Of a stretch of DNA of 64,000 nt, positions 28,266-37,340 are shown in pieces. Position 1 is the stretch's first letter; every line of letters starts with the position of its first letter. Where the stretch lies: positions 38,227 to 102,226 of the forward strand of contig JAFGSI010000043.1 in NCBI GenBank assembly GCA_016934715.1, written 5' to 3'. Position numbers and translations under genes: made by a program. This DNA is from Anaerolineales bacterium (GTDB lineage Bacteria; Chloroflexota; Anaerolineae; Anaerolineales; Villigracilaceae). The notes below the pieces were generated by a model that had not been told where the DNA came from, did no database searches, and saw only the letters and a program-made list of their open reading frames with translations.

Positions 28266-29549
28266 TCAGCCCTTGACCTCCGGGCTGGCCGGGGACGGGA
28301 CTGCCGGGTCCTTCCCGGCCGGTCCCTCGACGACGATGCATTTTCGCTCACGCCAGGCGGTCCACAGGACGCCCAGCCCCCAGGCGGTGACCAGGACGGC
28401 CACGATCCAGCCGATGAACGGGACGGCCACCAGCAGGATGTAGACCAGCGTCCCCACGAGCAGGCCCAGCGCATCCAGCCAGAAGCCCTTCCTGCCGATC
28501 CGTTCGAAAGACCAGGTCGCGAAGGTGTAGACGATGACGATCTTGCTGCCGTAGACGATCAGCAGCCACAGGGCCACCATTGCCAGGGCGATCAGGCAGA
28601 AGGCGACGATCCACAGGGCAAAGGTCAGCTGCCACAGGCCGAGGAAGTTCAGGCCCAGGCCGAGGGCGAAGACCAGGGCGAAGATCAGCATCCCGACCAC
28701 GAACATCAGGCTGGCGATGATCAATACCAGCAGGCCGGTCGCCAAGGTCTTCCCCGGTTTGCGGCGCAAGGATGCCCTGGAGCGTTCGAGCGGGAGGCGC
28801 CCCAGCCAGAGGGCCAACAGCCCGAGGGCGAACAGCGAGCCCCACAGACGGATCCGGTCCAGTCCCCAGGCGCCCCAGTCGAAGGCTGGTTCTTCGACTG
28901 CCGGCTGTGTTTTGCTCGGGGAGGCGGTTGCGATGCGGAGAAAACGGCGTGGTGAAGTCAGGCTGCCATTCCCCTCCGGTTCCTGGGTGGGGGCCGGGGT
29001 CGGGGACTCGAAGTGCAGTTCGAGGGTCAGATCGTCGAAGCCGAGCAGGCGCATCAGCCCGTTGTAGAGCTGGATCGGCCCGATGGCGGTGTGCAGGTCG
29101 CGCGCAACGTGCCCGTTGAGGCCTGAGTCCAGGCCGATGGCGTTCAGATCGCGGCCGATCTCTGAACCGTTGTCGGCGGTGATGCTGACCGCGACTGTGT
29201 TCAGGTCGCGGCTGAGCAGGGCCGTCTGGCCCAGGTCGACGGTCAGGGCGGAGGCGTAGACCCCGCCGGTGACCCTCCCACCGATGTGGATATTCTGGCC
29301 CAGGACCAGCAGGCTGCCGTCGACCGTGCCGGTGATGATCACCTGGTTGCCGACCGCCACCACGTTGCCGATCACCGTCCCGGCGATCGAGACTTGGCGC
29401 CCGACCAGGAGGATGTCGCGCTCGACGACCTCGCCCGCCGCGACCGTGTCGCCGTAGACCAGTTCTTCGGCGTGGGCCGGTGTGACGGCCCCGAAGGCCA
29501 GGACAAGTGTCAGGGCCAGGGCCAGGAGAATACGCTGCTTCCGTTTCAT
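28266..29549 (-). CDS. Polymer-forming (bactofilin-like) membrane protein
   Basis: This 427-residue protein begins with a cleavable signal peptide (ALTLVLAFGAVTPAHAEE). A bactofilin-like beta-helix of short repeats follows, such as GRQVSIAGTVIGNVVAVG and GQNIHIGGRVTGGVYA, to about residue 145. After a Thr/Pro linker come four to six hydrophobic helices (about 230-400) and a charged tail. Homologues are annotated only as polymer-forming cytoskeletal proteins. With a signal peptide the polymer domain would sit outside the cytoplasmic membrane, so an envelope scaffold role is inferred. GGAGGC precedes the ATG. Confidence 0.78.
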   Translation of the reverse strand: MKRKQRILLALALTLVLAFGAVTPAHAEELVYGDTVAAGEVVERDILLVGRQVSIAGTVIGNVVAVGNQVIITGTVDGSLLVLGQNIHIGGRVTGGVYASALTVDLGQTALLSRDLNTVAVSITADNGSEIGRDLNAIGLDSGLNGHVARDLHTAIGPIQLYNGLMRLLGFDDLTLELHFESPTPAPTQEPEGNGSLTSPRRFLRIATASPSKTQPAVEEPAFDWGAWGLDRIRLWGSLFALGLLALWLGRLPLERSRASLRRKPGKTLATGLLVLIIASLMFVVGMLIFALVFALGLGLNFLGLWQLTFALWIVAFCLIALAMVALWLLIVYGSKIVIVYTFATWSFERIGRKGFWLDALGLLVGTLVYILLVAVPFIGWIVAVLVTAWGLGVLWTAWRERKCIVVEGPAGKDPAVPSPASPEVKG

Positions 29550-29658
29550 GCTGCCTCCAGATTTTCGTTCCTTTATTTTACAACCAAACGGGCTGGTTGA
29601 CTTGATCGCTCATTGGTCATGCTTCGAACTTCGCCCACGCCTGTTCGATGCCGCTTCG

Positions 29659-30678
29659 CTAACCGATCGTTACCACTGCTGCGCCGGTCATCTCGCCGGC
29701 CCGCAGGCGGTTCAGGGCCTGGCCGGTCTTTTCGAGCGCGAAGATCGTCACGTCCGTTCTGACCGGCACCCGCGAGGCCAGCGCGAGGAACTCCTCCCCG
29801 TCCTGGCGGGTCAGGTTGGCCACCGAGCGCACCACCCGCTCCTCCCACAGCAGGTGGTAGGGGAAGGCCGGGATGTCGCTCATGTGGATGCCCCCGCAGA
29901 CGACCGTCCCGCCGGGACGGGTGTGCCTGAGCGCCTCGACCACCAGCGCCCCGACCGGGGCGAAGATCAGGGCCGCATCGAGCGGTTCGGGTGGGGCGAC
30001 GGTCGAGTCACCGGCCCAGTCGGCGCCCATCCGGAGGGCGAAGTCCTGGGCGGCGGTATCCCCGGGACGGGTGAAGGCGTAGACCTGCTGTCCATTGAAT
30101 TTGGCCACCTGGGTCACGATGTGGGCCGCGGCGCCGAAGCCGTAGAGGCCCAGCCGCTCGACCCTCTCGCCGGCCATGCGGTAGGTCCGGTAACCGATCA
30201 GCCCGGCGCACAGCAGCGGGGCGGTCGCGACCGGGCTCGCGGCCGCCGGGATCGGGAAGCAGTAGCGGTGGTCGGCCGCAGCGTACTCGGCGAATCCACC
30301 GTCGAGGTCGTAGCCAGTGAACTTTGCATGTGCGCACAGGTTCTCCTGGCCGCGGCGGCAGGCAGGGCAGTCGCCGTCGGTCCAGCCCAACCAGGGCACT
30401 CCGACCCGGTCCCCGATCTGGAAATGCTGTACGCCGTTGCCCAGGGCGGCCACGGTTCCCACGATCTGGTGCCCCAGGACCAGCGGCAGTTTGGGTTGGT
30501 TCAGTTCGCCGTCGACGATGTGCAGGTCGGTGTGACAGACGCCACAGGCTTCGACCCGCAGCAGCACCTGCCCGGGGATGGGGGTGGGCACGGGGATCTC
30601 GGCCAGGCGCAGGGGGGTATGGGGAGCGTCGAGCAGCATGGCGTGCATGGTCCGGGGAATGGTTTGCGGTCGTTGCAT
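29659..30678 (-). CDS. Zinc-dependent alcohol dehydrogenase family protein
   Basis: This 339-residue medium-chain dehydrogenase has the catalytic zinc motif CGVCHTDLH and a structural zinc-binding cluster, CPACRRGQENLC. The NAD(P)-binding region is GLYGFGAAAHIV. It oxidises alcohols or reduces aldehydes in the cytoplasm. Substrate is unknown. The ATG at 30678 is chosen. Starts at 30705 (TTG) and 30648 (ATG) are possible. It follows the M23 lipoprotein on the other side of a short divergence-free gap and may be transcribed with upstream minus-strand genes. Confidence 0.9.
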   Translation of the reverse strand: MQRPQTIPRTMHAMLLDAPHTPLRLAEIPVPTPIPGQVLLRVEACGVCHTDLHIVDGELNQPKLPLVLGHQIVGTVAALGNGVQHFQIGDRVGVPWLGWTDGDCPACRRGQENLCAHAKFTGYDLDGGFAEYAAADHRYCFPIPAAASPVATAPLLCAGLIGYRTYRMAGERVERLGLYGFGAAAHIVTQVAKFNGQQVYAFTRPGDTAAQDFALRMGADWAGDSTVAPPEPLDAALIFAPVGALVVEALRHTRPGGTVVCGGIHMSDIPAFPYHLLWEERVVRSVANLTRQDGEEFLALASRVPVRTDVTIFALEKTGQALNRLRAGEMTGAAVVTIG

Positions 30679-30708
30679 GGAAGGTCGTTGTCCTGCCTTT
30701 GTCAATGC

Positions 30709-31431
30709 TCAGGGTCCGATCTGCCCGGGCACCGGCGTGGCTGTTGGCCAGGCCGGGGTCAGGTTTCGGCCGGCCCGCCAGGCTTCCAGGTAGGGGAAGG
30801 GGTCGATCTCGCCGCGGCGGGTCTCCCAATCTTCGGGGAAGGTGGGATGCGAAATACCGAAGTGGACGTGGGGCAGGGTCCCGGCGGCGTTGCCGGTCAT
30901 GCCGACGTAGCCGAGCAGCTGTCCTGCCTCCACCCGCACTCCGGGACGGATCCCGCCGACGACCGCCAGCAGGTGCGAGCCGTAGTAGCGCCAGCCGTCG
31001 TCACCGATGAAGGCGATGAAGATGCCGCCGCGCAGGGCCGGGTCGTCGTTTTCGGGGTCCCACAGGTCCTCGGCCTGGACAAGTTCGACGACCCCGCTGG
31101 TGGCAGCCAGGTACTCGAACCCCTCCTGGGCGAAGATGTCGATCGCAGGGAACCCGTGCCCACCCTGCGTGTAGCCAACCCAGAGGTCGGGGCGGATCGG
31201 GAAGACGTAGGTGTACGGAACGGGCGTCGGACTGGGGGTGAAGGTCGGCGTGGGGGTTTCGCTCGGGATGGGCGTCAAGCTGGGGACCGGGGTGAGGGTC
31301 TCGGGAGCGAAGGGGCTGGCCGTCGGCATCCCGGGCGGTACGCCGGGGGTGGCCGGTGGAACCTCGAGGGCGGTGTTTCCCCCGCAGCCAGCCAGCAGCA
31401 GGGCCGCTAGAAGGGTGAGCGTGCACTTCAC
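30709..31431 (-). CDS. M23 family metallopeptidase lipoprotein
   Basis: This 240-residue protein has a lipoprotein signal (LLAALLLAGCGG), a long Thr/Pro linker that would hold the domain away from the membrane, and a LytM/M23 domain. The domain has the zinc ligands H and D in GHGFPAIDIFAQ and the HVHFG motif. It likely cleaves peptidoglycan cross-links or acts as a degenerate amidase activator. The GTG at 31431 overlaps the stop of the small gene upstream (GTGA) and follows AGGAAAGA, so the two are co-translated. Confidence 0.85.
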   Translation of the reverse strand: MKCTLTLLAALLLAGCGGNTALEVPPATPGVPPGMPTASPFAPETLTPVPSLTPIPSETPTPTFTPSPTPVPYTYVFPIRPDLWVGYTQGGHGFPAIDIFAQEGFEYLAATSGVVELVQAEDLWDPENDDPALRGGIFIAFIGDDGWRYYGSHLLAVVGGIRPGVRVEAGQLLGYVGMTGNAAGTLPHVHFGISHPTFPEDWETRRGEIDPFPYLEAWRAGRNLTPAWPTATPVPGQIGP

Positions 31432-31700
31432 TCTTTCCTGCCTTGCGTTCTGCAGCACAGTTCTTCCAGATCGGGGATTTCCCGGGCGGCACGGCGCAGG
31501 ACCTCGAAGGCACGGTCGATCAGCCGCTCCAACCGTTGCGGTGCGACCTCTTCCCCGGCCTCGGCCTCGGTCAGGACCTTGATCAGATTGCCGCGCAGCC
31601 CGCTGGCCCGCCGGGCCCAGATCGAATCGACCGACAGCCGTTCCAGGCGGGCAGCCAGGCGGCGCAGGAGTTCGAGTTGGAGCGGATCGGCAGGGGCCAC
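31428..31700 (-). CDS. Small helical protein of unknown function
   Basis: This 90-residue protein appears almost wholly alpha-helical (LELLRRLAARLERLSVDSIW, then APQRLERLIDRAFEVLRRAA), with a Cys pair near the end. I do not recognise the family. It starts with GTG at 31700, only 6 nt after a TATAAT box, which suggests a leaderless message. Its stop overlaps the GTG of the M23 lipoprotein gene. The close coupling suggests the two act together at the envelope, but that is inference. Confidence 0.65.
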   Translation of the reverse strand: MAPADPLQLELLRRLAARLERLSVDSIWARRASGLRGNLIKVLTEAEAGEEVAPQRLERLIDRAFEVLRRAAREIPDLEELCCRTQGRKE

Positions 31701-31706
31701 GCAGAT

Positions 31707-31735
31707 ATTATAACTTAGGCGTGCTCATCCACGCC
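31707..31735 (-). promoter_or_regulatory. Promoter with TATAAT and an upstream inverted repeat
   Basis: TATAAT (31712-31707 on the minus strand) ends 6 nt before the GTG at 31700. Directly upstream, AGGCGTG and CACGCCT form a perfect 7-bp inverted repeat (31716-31735, spacer of 6). It could be an operator between -35 and -10, or a hairpin ending the MFS operon. It lacks a T-run on either strand. Confidence 0.5.
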
Positions 31736-31773
31736 TGGTCACGCAAAACATGCCAGCCAGGGCTGCCAGGTTC

Positions 31774-32955
31774 TTAGTGATTTATTCTTTTCTGGCTGAG
31801 GGTCAGAATGACCCCGGCCAGGAAGGCGCCGCCCATGGCGATGACGTAGAGCGGGTAACCGCCGCGCCAGTCGTAGATCAACCCGGCCAGCGGGGAGGCC
31901 AGCAGGTTGATGATCGCCCGCAGGGTGATGAAGTACAGCGCCATGACCGTGCCTGCCTGGCCGGCCGGTGCCCCGCCGCTGGCGTAGGCGATCGAGGCGA
32001 TGGTGTACAGGCTGAAAGAGGCCGCCGTGATGGCCTTGAAAATGATGATGCTCTCGATGCTCGGGTGGATGACCACCAGGCCGAAGGTCAGGGTCTGGAA
32101 GATGAACGACAGGCGCAGGGTCCGGGCGGGGCCCAGACGGCGCAGCAGGCGGTCGGCCCACAGCATGGCCGGGATCTCGAGCAGGGCCAGGGTGTTGGTC
32201 ATCCCGATCAGGCCCTCGCTGGCGCCGAGGTCCTTCAGGTACAGGCTCTCGAACTGGTAGCGTCCCTGGACGGCCAGCCACATAACCGCCAGGGCCAGCG
32301 CCAGCCCGACCATTGAAGAGTCCCGCCCAAGGCCGGCCAGCACGGTCCGGACCGGCAGGCGGGGGATCATTGGCTGGACGGGCTCGATCCGCCGGGCCCG
32401 GCCGCGGTCGATCAGCTGCAGGACCAGCGCTCCGGCGGACATACTGATGGCGTAGCCGGCGAACATGCTGGTTAATCCCAGGTTCTCGATGATCCAGCCG
32501 CTGATGGGCGAGGTGATCGCCCAGCCGAGCGAGCCCCACAGGCGCACCGACCCGAAGCCGGACTTCTCCCCGCGCGTGATGGCCAGGGCCTGGATATTCG
32601 AGAGCGGTTCGAGGGCCGAGCTGATCAGGGAATTGCAGGCGATGACCAGGGCGATCCAGGCGAAGAAGGTCTGCTGGCTGAGCAGCAGCATGATCAGGGC
32701 CGTGCCGAGCAGATTGGTTTGCAGCAGGCGGCGCGGGCGGGAGGCTGTGTCCCCGAGCCGGCCCCACAGCGGGGCGGCCAGCAGGCCAACCAGGTTGGCG
32801 GTCGTGCCGAGCAGGCCGATCTGGGCTCCGCTCAGGCCCTGCTGCTGGTAGAAGATGCTCAGGAAGGGGAACAGGAACCCGCCGGCTCCCAACCACAGGA
32901 AGTAGTATGCCCGGATGGCACCCAGGTTGCGGGTGGAAGGAAGAGGTTGTATCAC
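31774..32955 (-). CDS. MFS transporter (LacY/HcaT-like family)
   Basis: This 393-residue protein has twelve predicted transmembrane helices. It carries the MFS motif between helices 2 and 3 (GRLGDTASRPRRLL) and the opening RAYYFLWLGAGGFLFPFLSIFY, typical of the MFS_1-like group that imports oligosaccharides, nucleosides or aromatic acids. It is the last gene of the amino-sugar operon and probably the importer for the GH4/ChbG substrate. I chose the GTG at 32955 because it avoids overlap with the metallophosphatase. The upstream frame extends further without hydrophobic sequence. Confidence 0.85.
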   Translation of the reverse strand: MIQPLPSTRNLGAIRAYYFLWLGAGGFLFPFLSIFYQQQGLSGAQIGLLGTTANLVGLLAAPLWGRLGDTASRPRRLLQTNLLGTALIMLLLSQQTFFAWIALVIACNSLISSALEPLSNIQALAITRGEKSGFGSVRLWGSLGWAITSPISGWIIENLGLTSMFAGYAISMSAGALVLQLIDRGRARRIEPVQPMIPRLPVRTVLAGLGRDSSMVGLALALAVMWLAVQGRYQFESLYLKDLGASEGLIGMTNTLALLEIPAMLWADRLLRRLGPARTLRLSFIFQTLTFGLVVIHPSIESIIIFKAITAASFSLYTIASIAYASGGAPAGQAGTVMALYFITLRAIINLLASPLAGLIYDWRGGYPLYVIAMGGAFLAGVILTLSQKRINH

Positions 32956-32980
32956 GGCGAAGGCCTGATCCTGGCAGGGG

Positions 32981-33853
32981 TTAACTGCCGCCCTGCGGCC
33001 AGTCGAAGGTGGCCGCGGCATGGTCCCAAAGATGGTCGGGATAGTATTCGCAGCCCTGCAGGTCGGCCTCTCCGGCCAGGGCCGCGAGGTGGGCCAGGAA
33101 ATCCAGGGTGACGAAGCGCCCGATTTCGATGGACAGCAGGGCGGCCCGGGCGAAGGCGCCGCCGGCCTCCAGCAGGCCGCTCTCGTGATAGGCGCGGCGG
33201 ATCAGTCCCAGGTCGTAGGCGGCCCAGCGCAAATCGACCTCCCAGCGGCCGCTTTCCCAGCGCAGCAGGGCGTACTGGGCTCCAGGCGGGCCCTCGAAGA
33301 TGCCGCCGGCCGCGCCGGGGTTGAAGGCCAGCCGTCCGTTACGGTGGACCTGCCAGGGAACATGGCTGTGGCCGCAGGCCAGAACGGGCTCGCGCGTGGC
33401 AGCCAGGGTGGCCTGCAGCGCTTCCTCGCCGAAGCCGGGATACAGGTGCTCGAAGATGCTGCGCGGTGTGCCGTGGAACATGCGGATCGGGTCGCAGCCC
33501 GGGAGTTCAATGACCACCTGTTCGGGGAGCGCATTGACCCAATCCAGGCCGGCGCGGTCCAGGTTTTCATAGATCCAGCGGGTGGAAGCCCACTGGCGGC
33601 TGGTCTGCCACCAGGCGGGAGCCTGGCCGCGATCGAAGCGGCGCAGGTATTCCTCGTTGTTGCCCAGCACCACCCAGGGGCGCAGGGGCGCTAGGCGCCG
33701 GATGCAGTCCAGCACATGCGGCCCGCCGCTTACGTCGCCGGCGATGAGATACCCATCGACAGCTTCGGTTTGGAGATCGGCCAGGATCGCCTCCAGCGCG
33801 GGCAGGTTGCCGTGCAGGTCGGCCAGGACGGCAAGCTGCATCATTGTCTTCAA
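32981..33853 (-). CDS. Metallophosphoesterase family protein
   Basis: This 290-residue calcineurin-like phosphoesterase has the full metal motif set: DLHGN near the start, GDVSGG, GNNEE and GHSHVPW. Members hydrolyse small phosphate esters or nucleotides. In this operon it may dephosphorylate a sugar phosphate or simply be carried along. The start is either ATG 33853 or ATG 33844. Its upstream neighbour, the kinase gene, ends directly before it with no gap. Substrate unknown. Confidence 0.85.
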   Translation of the reverse strand: MKTMMQLAVLADLHGNLPALEAILADLQTEAVDGYLIAGDVSGGPHVLDCIRRLAPLRPWVVLGNNEEYLRRFDRGQAPAWWQTSRQWASTRWIYENLDRAGLDWVNALPEQVVIELPGCDPIRMFHGTPRSIFEHLYPGFGEEALQATLAATREPVLACGHSHVPWQVHRNGRLAFNPGAAGGIFEGPPGAQYALLRWESGRWEVDLRWAAYDLGLIRRAYHESGLLEAGGAFARAALLSIEIGRFVTLDFLAHLAALAGEADLQGCEYYPDHLWDHAAATFDWPQGGS

Positions 33854-34834
33854 TTAATGTTCGAGGATCTGTTCGGTCGTGGTAACCAGCGTTTCCCGCA
33901 GCGGGTAGCCGTCCAACCCGGCCATTTCCATGCCCAGCAGGACCCCGCCGACCACCGGTGGGACGCTCAGGCGCACCAGGCGGGCTTGCGGCGCAACTCG
34001 CTGGATGGTTTCCTCCAGCGCCTGGCGCATGAGCGGGTGGCCGTCGTGCAGGCTGCCGATCAGGACCACGTCGAAGGCCAGGGTCTCGAGTTCGAGCTGG
34101 CGGATCACGCCGCAGGCCATGTCTCCCAGGGCCTGCCCGGCCCAGCGGACGACCTCCAGTGCCGCCGGGTCGCCCTGGTGGGCGACGTCGAAGACCAGCC
34201 TGGCGTCGGCCGAGTGCAGGTCGTATTTGCCGACATAGGCGCCCTCGACCAGGTCGTCGAGGTCCCGGGCGCCGGTTCGTTCGAGAAGGGCCGGGGTCAG
34301 GGCGGTGGCGGGTCCGCGCCGGGTCCATTCGAAGGACACGGCCCGCATCCCCCGGGCGGCGATGTCCCAGCCGCCGGCATACTCGTCGGACCAGTGGCTC
34401 ATTCCGCCGACGGCGCGGCCTTCACGGCGGCGGTCCCTGGTCCAGCCGCGGCAGTTGCAGCCGGTCCCCGAGACGACCGAAATCCCCCAGCCTTCCAGTG
34501 CCCCGGCGACGATCCCCAGGGTGGCGTCGTTGACCACCTCCAGCGGCGCCTGCAGGCCCAGGCTGGCGATCGCCTCCAGGTGGGCCGGGCGCTGGCTGGG
34601 CCAGTCGTAACCGGCCAGGCCGAAGCCTGCCCCGGCGATCTGGTTGACGTTGATTCCGGCCATCTGCAGGGCATCGGTGGTGACCTGTCTGAAGACCTCC
34701 TGCAGGCCGTCGTAACCGACCACCTCCTGCGAGCCGGGTCCGCCGACGGCGAAGCCGACCGCCGTGCCGGTCTCGTCCGCGATCAGGGCGTGGGTCTTGC
34801 TCCCGCCGCCGTCGATGCCGAGGAAATAGCGCAT
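33854..34834 (-). CDS. BadF/N-acetylglucosamine kinase-type ATPase
   Basis: This 326-residue ASKHA-fold kinase begins LGIDGGGSKTHALIAD, the phosphate-1 loop of BadF/BcrA-type and eukaryotic-like N-acetylglucosamine kinases. It also has VVSGTGCNCRGW and VLIGSLHDGHPLM. It probably phosphorylates an amino sugar released by the operon's hydrolase and deacetylase. The alternative role, activation of a 2-hydroxyacyl-CoA dehydratase, is unlikely without those partners. GGAGAATAAC precedes the ATG. It is 30 bp from the ChbG stop. Confidence 0.87.
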   Translation of the reverse strand: MRYFLGIDGGGSKTHALIADETGTAVGFAVGGPGSQEVVGYDGLQEVFRQVTTDALQMAGINVNQIAGAGFGLAGYDWPSQRPAHLEAIASLGLQAPLEVVNDATLGIVAGALEGWGISVVSGTGCNCRGWTRDRRREGRAVGGMSHWSDEYAGGWDIAARGMRAVSFEWTRRGPATALTPALLERTGARDLDDLVEGAYVGKYDLHSADARLVFDVAHQGDPAALEVVRWAGQALGDMACGVIRQLELETLAFDVVLIGSLHDGHPLMRQALEETIQRVAPQARLVRLSVPPVVGGVLLGMEMAGLDGYPLRETLVTTTEQILEH

Positions 34835-34864
34835 GTTATTCTCCTGTAAAAACGGCCTGCCCGG

Positions 34865-35791
34865 TCAGTCGCCGGCGATCAGGCCTTTCAGATCCCGGTA
34901 CCCGATGACCTGGATGCCGGCCTCCTTGATGAAATCCTTGACTTCCTGGCTCATGAAGGTCTGGTAGTTGGCCACCCGGCTGGGCCAGTCGGGGCAGATG
35001 GCCCGCAGCTCAGGTGTGTCGGCCGCCGGATGCAGGATGAAGTGGGTCACCCCGGCGGGCAGGGCGCCCAGGCGCTGCTTGGCGAAATCGATCTGGCCCT
35101 CGGGCTGGTCGAGCGGCATGGCCTCGAGGTTGTCCAGCAGGGGCAGGCCTTGCGCCTCCAGCTGGGCGGTGAAGGCCGAGAACCCGGCTGCCAGCTCGCT
35201 CGTGAAGGCGATGAACCCGGCTGCGGATTCGGGATCCTCCCCCATGTGCATGAGGATGCTCGGGTCGTCGCGCGGGATCATCACTGCGAGGCGGGCGGCC
35301 ATTGCGGCCTGGAGGTAGGCCGGGACGAGCCTGGGATGGGCGACCGTACCCATGTGCGTGTCGAGGTGGGTGGCATCCACGCCCCAGGCAAGTGCCTGTT
35401 GGACCTGGGTCTGGAGTTCGACCAGCACCGCCTCGGGGTCGGCATGCTCCTGCGTCTCGGCGGTGGACTGCCACAGGAATCCGTCTCCGTCCAGGAGGCC
35501 CGTCCCGGGGTCGACGGTCGACAGGGCTCCCCAGCGGTAGGTGTTCCACTCGGCGTTGAGCGTGGCGTGGACGCCCAGATCCACCCCGGGATGGGTCCGG
35601 CAGTATTCGGCAGCGGCTTTGGCCCACGGGCAGGGCATCATGATCGCGCCGGAGGAGATCCCGCCTGACTCCCACAGGTCGATGAAGGCGGGGATCGTGG
35701 CCTGGCACATGCCGACATCATCGGCGTGGAGGATGACCAGGCGATCCGTATTGGCATAGCCCAGCTTCTTCAAAACAGGATTTGGTTTCAT
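34865..35791 (-). CDS. ChbG/YdjC-family carbohydrate deacetylase
   Basis: This 308-residue YdjC/ChbG-type protein has the metal-binding HADDVGMC near residue 20 and the HLDTHMG segment, both in a TIM-barrel-like fold. ChbG removes the acetyl group from chitobiose or chitobiose 6-phosphate. The ATG at 35791 overlaps the GH4 stop and follows AAGGAG. Between a GH4 hydrolase and a BadF-type kinase it fits the breakdown of N-acetylated disaccharides. The true sugar is not known. Confidence 0.88.
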   Translation of the reverse strand: MKPNPVLKKLGYANTDRLVILHADDVGMCQATIPAFIDLWESGGISSGAIMMPCPWAKAAAEYCRTHPGVDLGVHATLNAEWNTYRWGALSTVDPGTGLLDGDGFLWQSTAETQEHADPEAVLVELQTQVQQALAWGVDATHLDTHMGTVAHPRLVPAYLQAAMAARLAVMIPRDDPSILMHMGEDPESAAGFIAFTSELAAGFSAFTAQLEAQGLPLLDNLEAMPLDQPEGQIDFAKQRLGALPAGVTHFILHPAADTPELRAICPDWPSRVANYQTFMSQEVKDFIKEAGIQVIGYRDLKGLIAGD

Positions 35792-37242
35792 TTTTTCTCC
35801 TTCTCTTGCGATGTGCGGTGGCTCGTCGCTGCACCCGGAACTGATTTCCGGAACTGCGGCAGGTATTCCTTGTATTCCGTCAGATAGGCATCCAGTACCG
35901 ACCTGGCCGTTTCGATATCCGTGATGACCGGGTCGAGCAGCAGGCATTGGTACGCCTTTTCATGTGAACCCTCGACCGCCGCCTCCACGCACAGCTGGGC
36001 GACGGCGGTTTCGCGGCGCAGCAGTTCGGCCACCGGTTCGGGCAAGGCCCCGACCAGAACTGGGTGGATCCCGGCGCCGTCCACCACGACCGGCGTCTCG
36101 ACCGTGGCACCGATGGGCAGGTTGTCTATCTGTCCCCTGTTCGGCAGGTTGGCGGCCAGGTGATAGTGTGTCCCGGCGCCGGCGATGTTCTCGATCATCT
36201 CCAGGGCCCCCTCCGAGTCGGCATGTTCCAGCCCTTCGATGGTCATTTCCTGGTTGGCCATGCGCCTCAGGCGCTCGTGCTGGAACTCGCGCACGGCAGC
36301 ATTCATGTCCCAGTCGTACAGGTGGAGGTGATACTTTTCCCACGGCTGCGTGAGCGGATCCGAGACCCAGGGCAGGTATTCGCACAGGTGCGTGTCGCCG
36401 GGGACGGGAAACAGGCCAAAAGCCTCGAAGACGCGCCGGGTCAGCGGTTCGAAGGCCGGGTCCAGCTCGAAGAAGCGCCGGCGGAAGAGCGGGTAGAGAT
36501 CCTCGCCGGTCTGGCGGTCACGGATGGACAGGATCCAGGAAAAGTGGTTCAGGCCGGCGGCGCGGATGTCGAGGCGCGGTACGATCTGCTCCTTGACCTG
36601 ATCGTGGAGCGGGGCCTGGGTGATGTCGGCGTGCATGCCGACGATGCCCTGCGGGATCTCAAGCCCGAGGTCGCATCCCAGGGCGATGCCGACCATGACA
36701 TAGCCGATGAAGATCTGGTGGCACAGGCCAACTGCCTTGATGCGGGTGTGCCGGTTGACCAGGTCGCAGATGCGGATCATCGGGTTGGTGTAGTTGATGA
36801 ACCAGGCCCCGGGGCAGGTCTGCTCCATGTCACGGGCGATCCCCAGCACCGGACCGATGTTGCGCAAGGCGTGGGCGAAGCCGCCCGGGCCGCCGTTCTC
36901 GGCGTACGGCTGTCGGACCCCGAACTGGAGCGGGATCTCGTAGTCGCGCCGCCAGAGGCCCTCGCGCGCCCCGACCTCGATGGCAGAGACAACGAATTCC
37001 GTTTTGCCATCCAGGGCCTCTCGGTGATCCGTGTGGGCGGTGATGGTCAACTGGGAGTCCCATTCATGATTCAAACGTTCGGCCAGGCGCTTGACGGTGT
37101 TGAGCATCTCGGGATTGCGGTCGACCAGGGCCAGGGTCGAACCGCGCAATTTCCGGGAACGCACCAGGGCAGCCAGGGTGTTCTCCCCGAAGGAAGCACT
37201 TCCAGCGCCGATGACAACGATCTTGGTTGGCAGGGTCATCAT
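35788..37242 (-). CDS. Glycoside hydrolase family 4 protein
   Basis: This 484-residue NAD- and metal-dependent GH4 enzyme shows the Rossmann start IVVIGAGSASFGENTLAALV, then NYTNPMIRICDLV and the catalytic Cys-His pair in VGLCHQIF. GH4 enzymes cleave alpha- or beta-glycosides by oxidation at C3, and some act on 6-phosphates. No PTS is visible in this window, so an unphosphorylated substrate is plausible. It is the first gene of a five-gene minus-strand operon. A TACAAT box lies near 37279 and GGAG precedes the ATG. Confidence 0.9.
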   Translation of the reverse strand: MMTLPTKIVVIGAGSASFGENTLAALVRSRKLRGSTLALVDRNPEMLNTVKRLAERLNHEWDSQLTITAHTDHREALDGKTEFVVSAIEVGAREGLWRRDYEIPLQFGVRQPYAENGGPGGFAHALRNIGPVLGIARDMEQTCPGAWFINYTNPMIRICDLVNRHTRIKAVGLCHQIFIGYVMVGIALGCDLGLEIPQGIVGMHADITQAPLHDQVKEQIVPRLDIRAAGLNHFSWILSIRDRQTGEDLYPLFRRRFFELDPAFEPLTRRVFEAFGLFPVPGDTHLCEYLPWVSDPLTQPWEKYHLHLYDWDMNAAVREFQHERLRRMANQEMTIEGLEHADSEGALEMIENIAGAGTHYHLAANLPNRGQIDNLPIGATVETPVVVDGAGIHPVLVGALPEPVAELLRRETAVAQLCVEAAVEGSHEKAYQCLLLDPVITDIETARSVLDAYLTEYKEYLPQFRKSVPGAATSHRTSQEKEKK

Positions 37243-37324
37243 GATCTCCGTGAAGAAGGTATCCGTTAACCTTGATTGTATGCCAAAGTGTCGATTTTGC
37301 CCAATCTCGGGAACGAAGCGAGTC

Positions 37325-37340
37325 TGCTATAATCGGCCCA
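37325..37340 (+). promoter_or_regulatory. Extended -10 promoter, probably leaderless
   Basis: TGCTATAAT (37325-37333) is an extended -10 element. Only 7 nt separate TATAAT from the ATG at 37341. Transcription should start at or next to the A of ATG, giving a leaderless message. No -35 match is seen at the usual distance. Confidence 0.65.

Noticed and set aside
34865..35947. Longer ChbG start at 35947
   Set aside because: The extra residues lie within the GH4 gene and lack family similarity. The ATG at 35791 has AAGGAG and an ATGA overlap.
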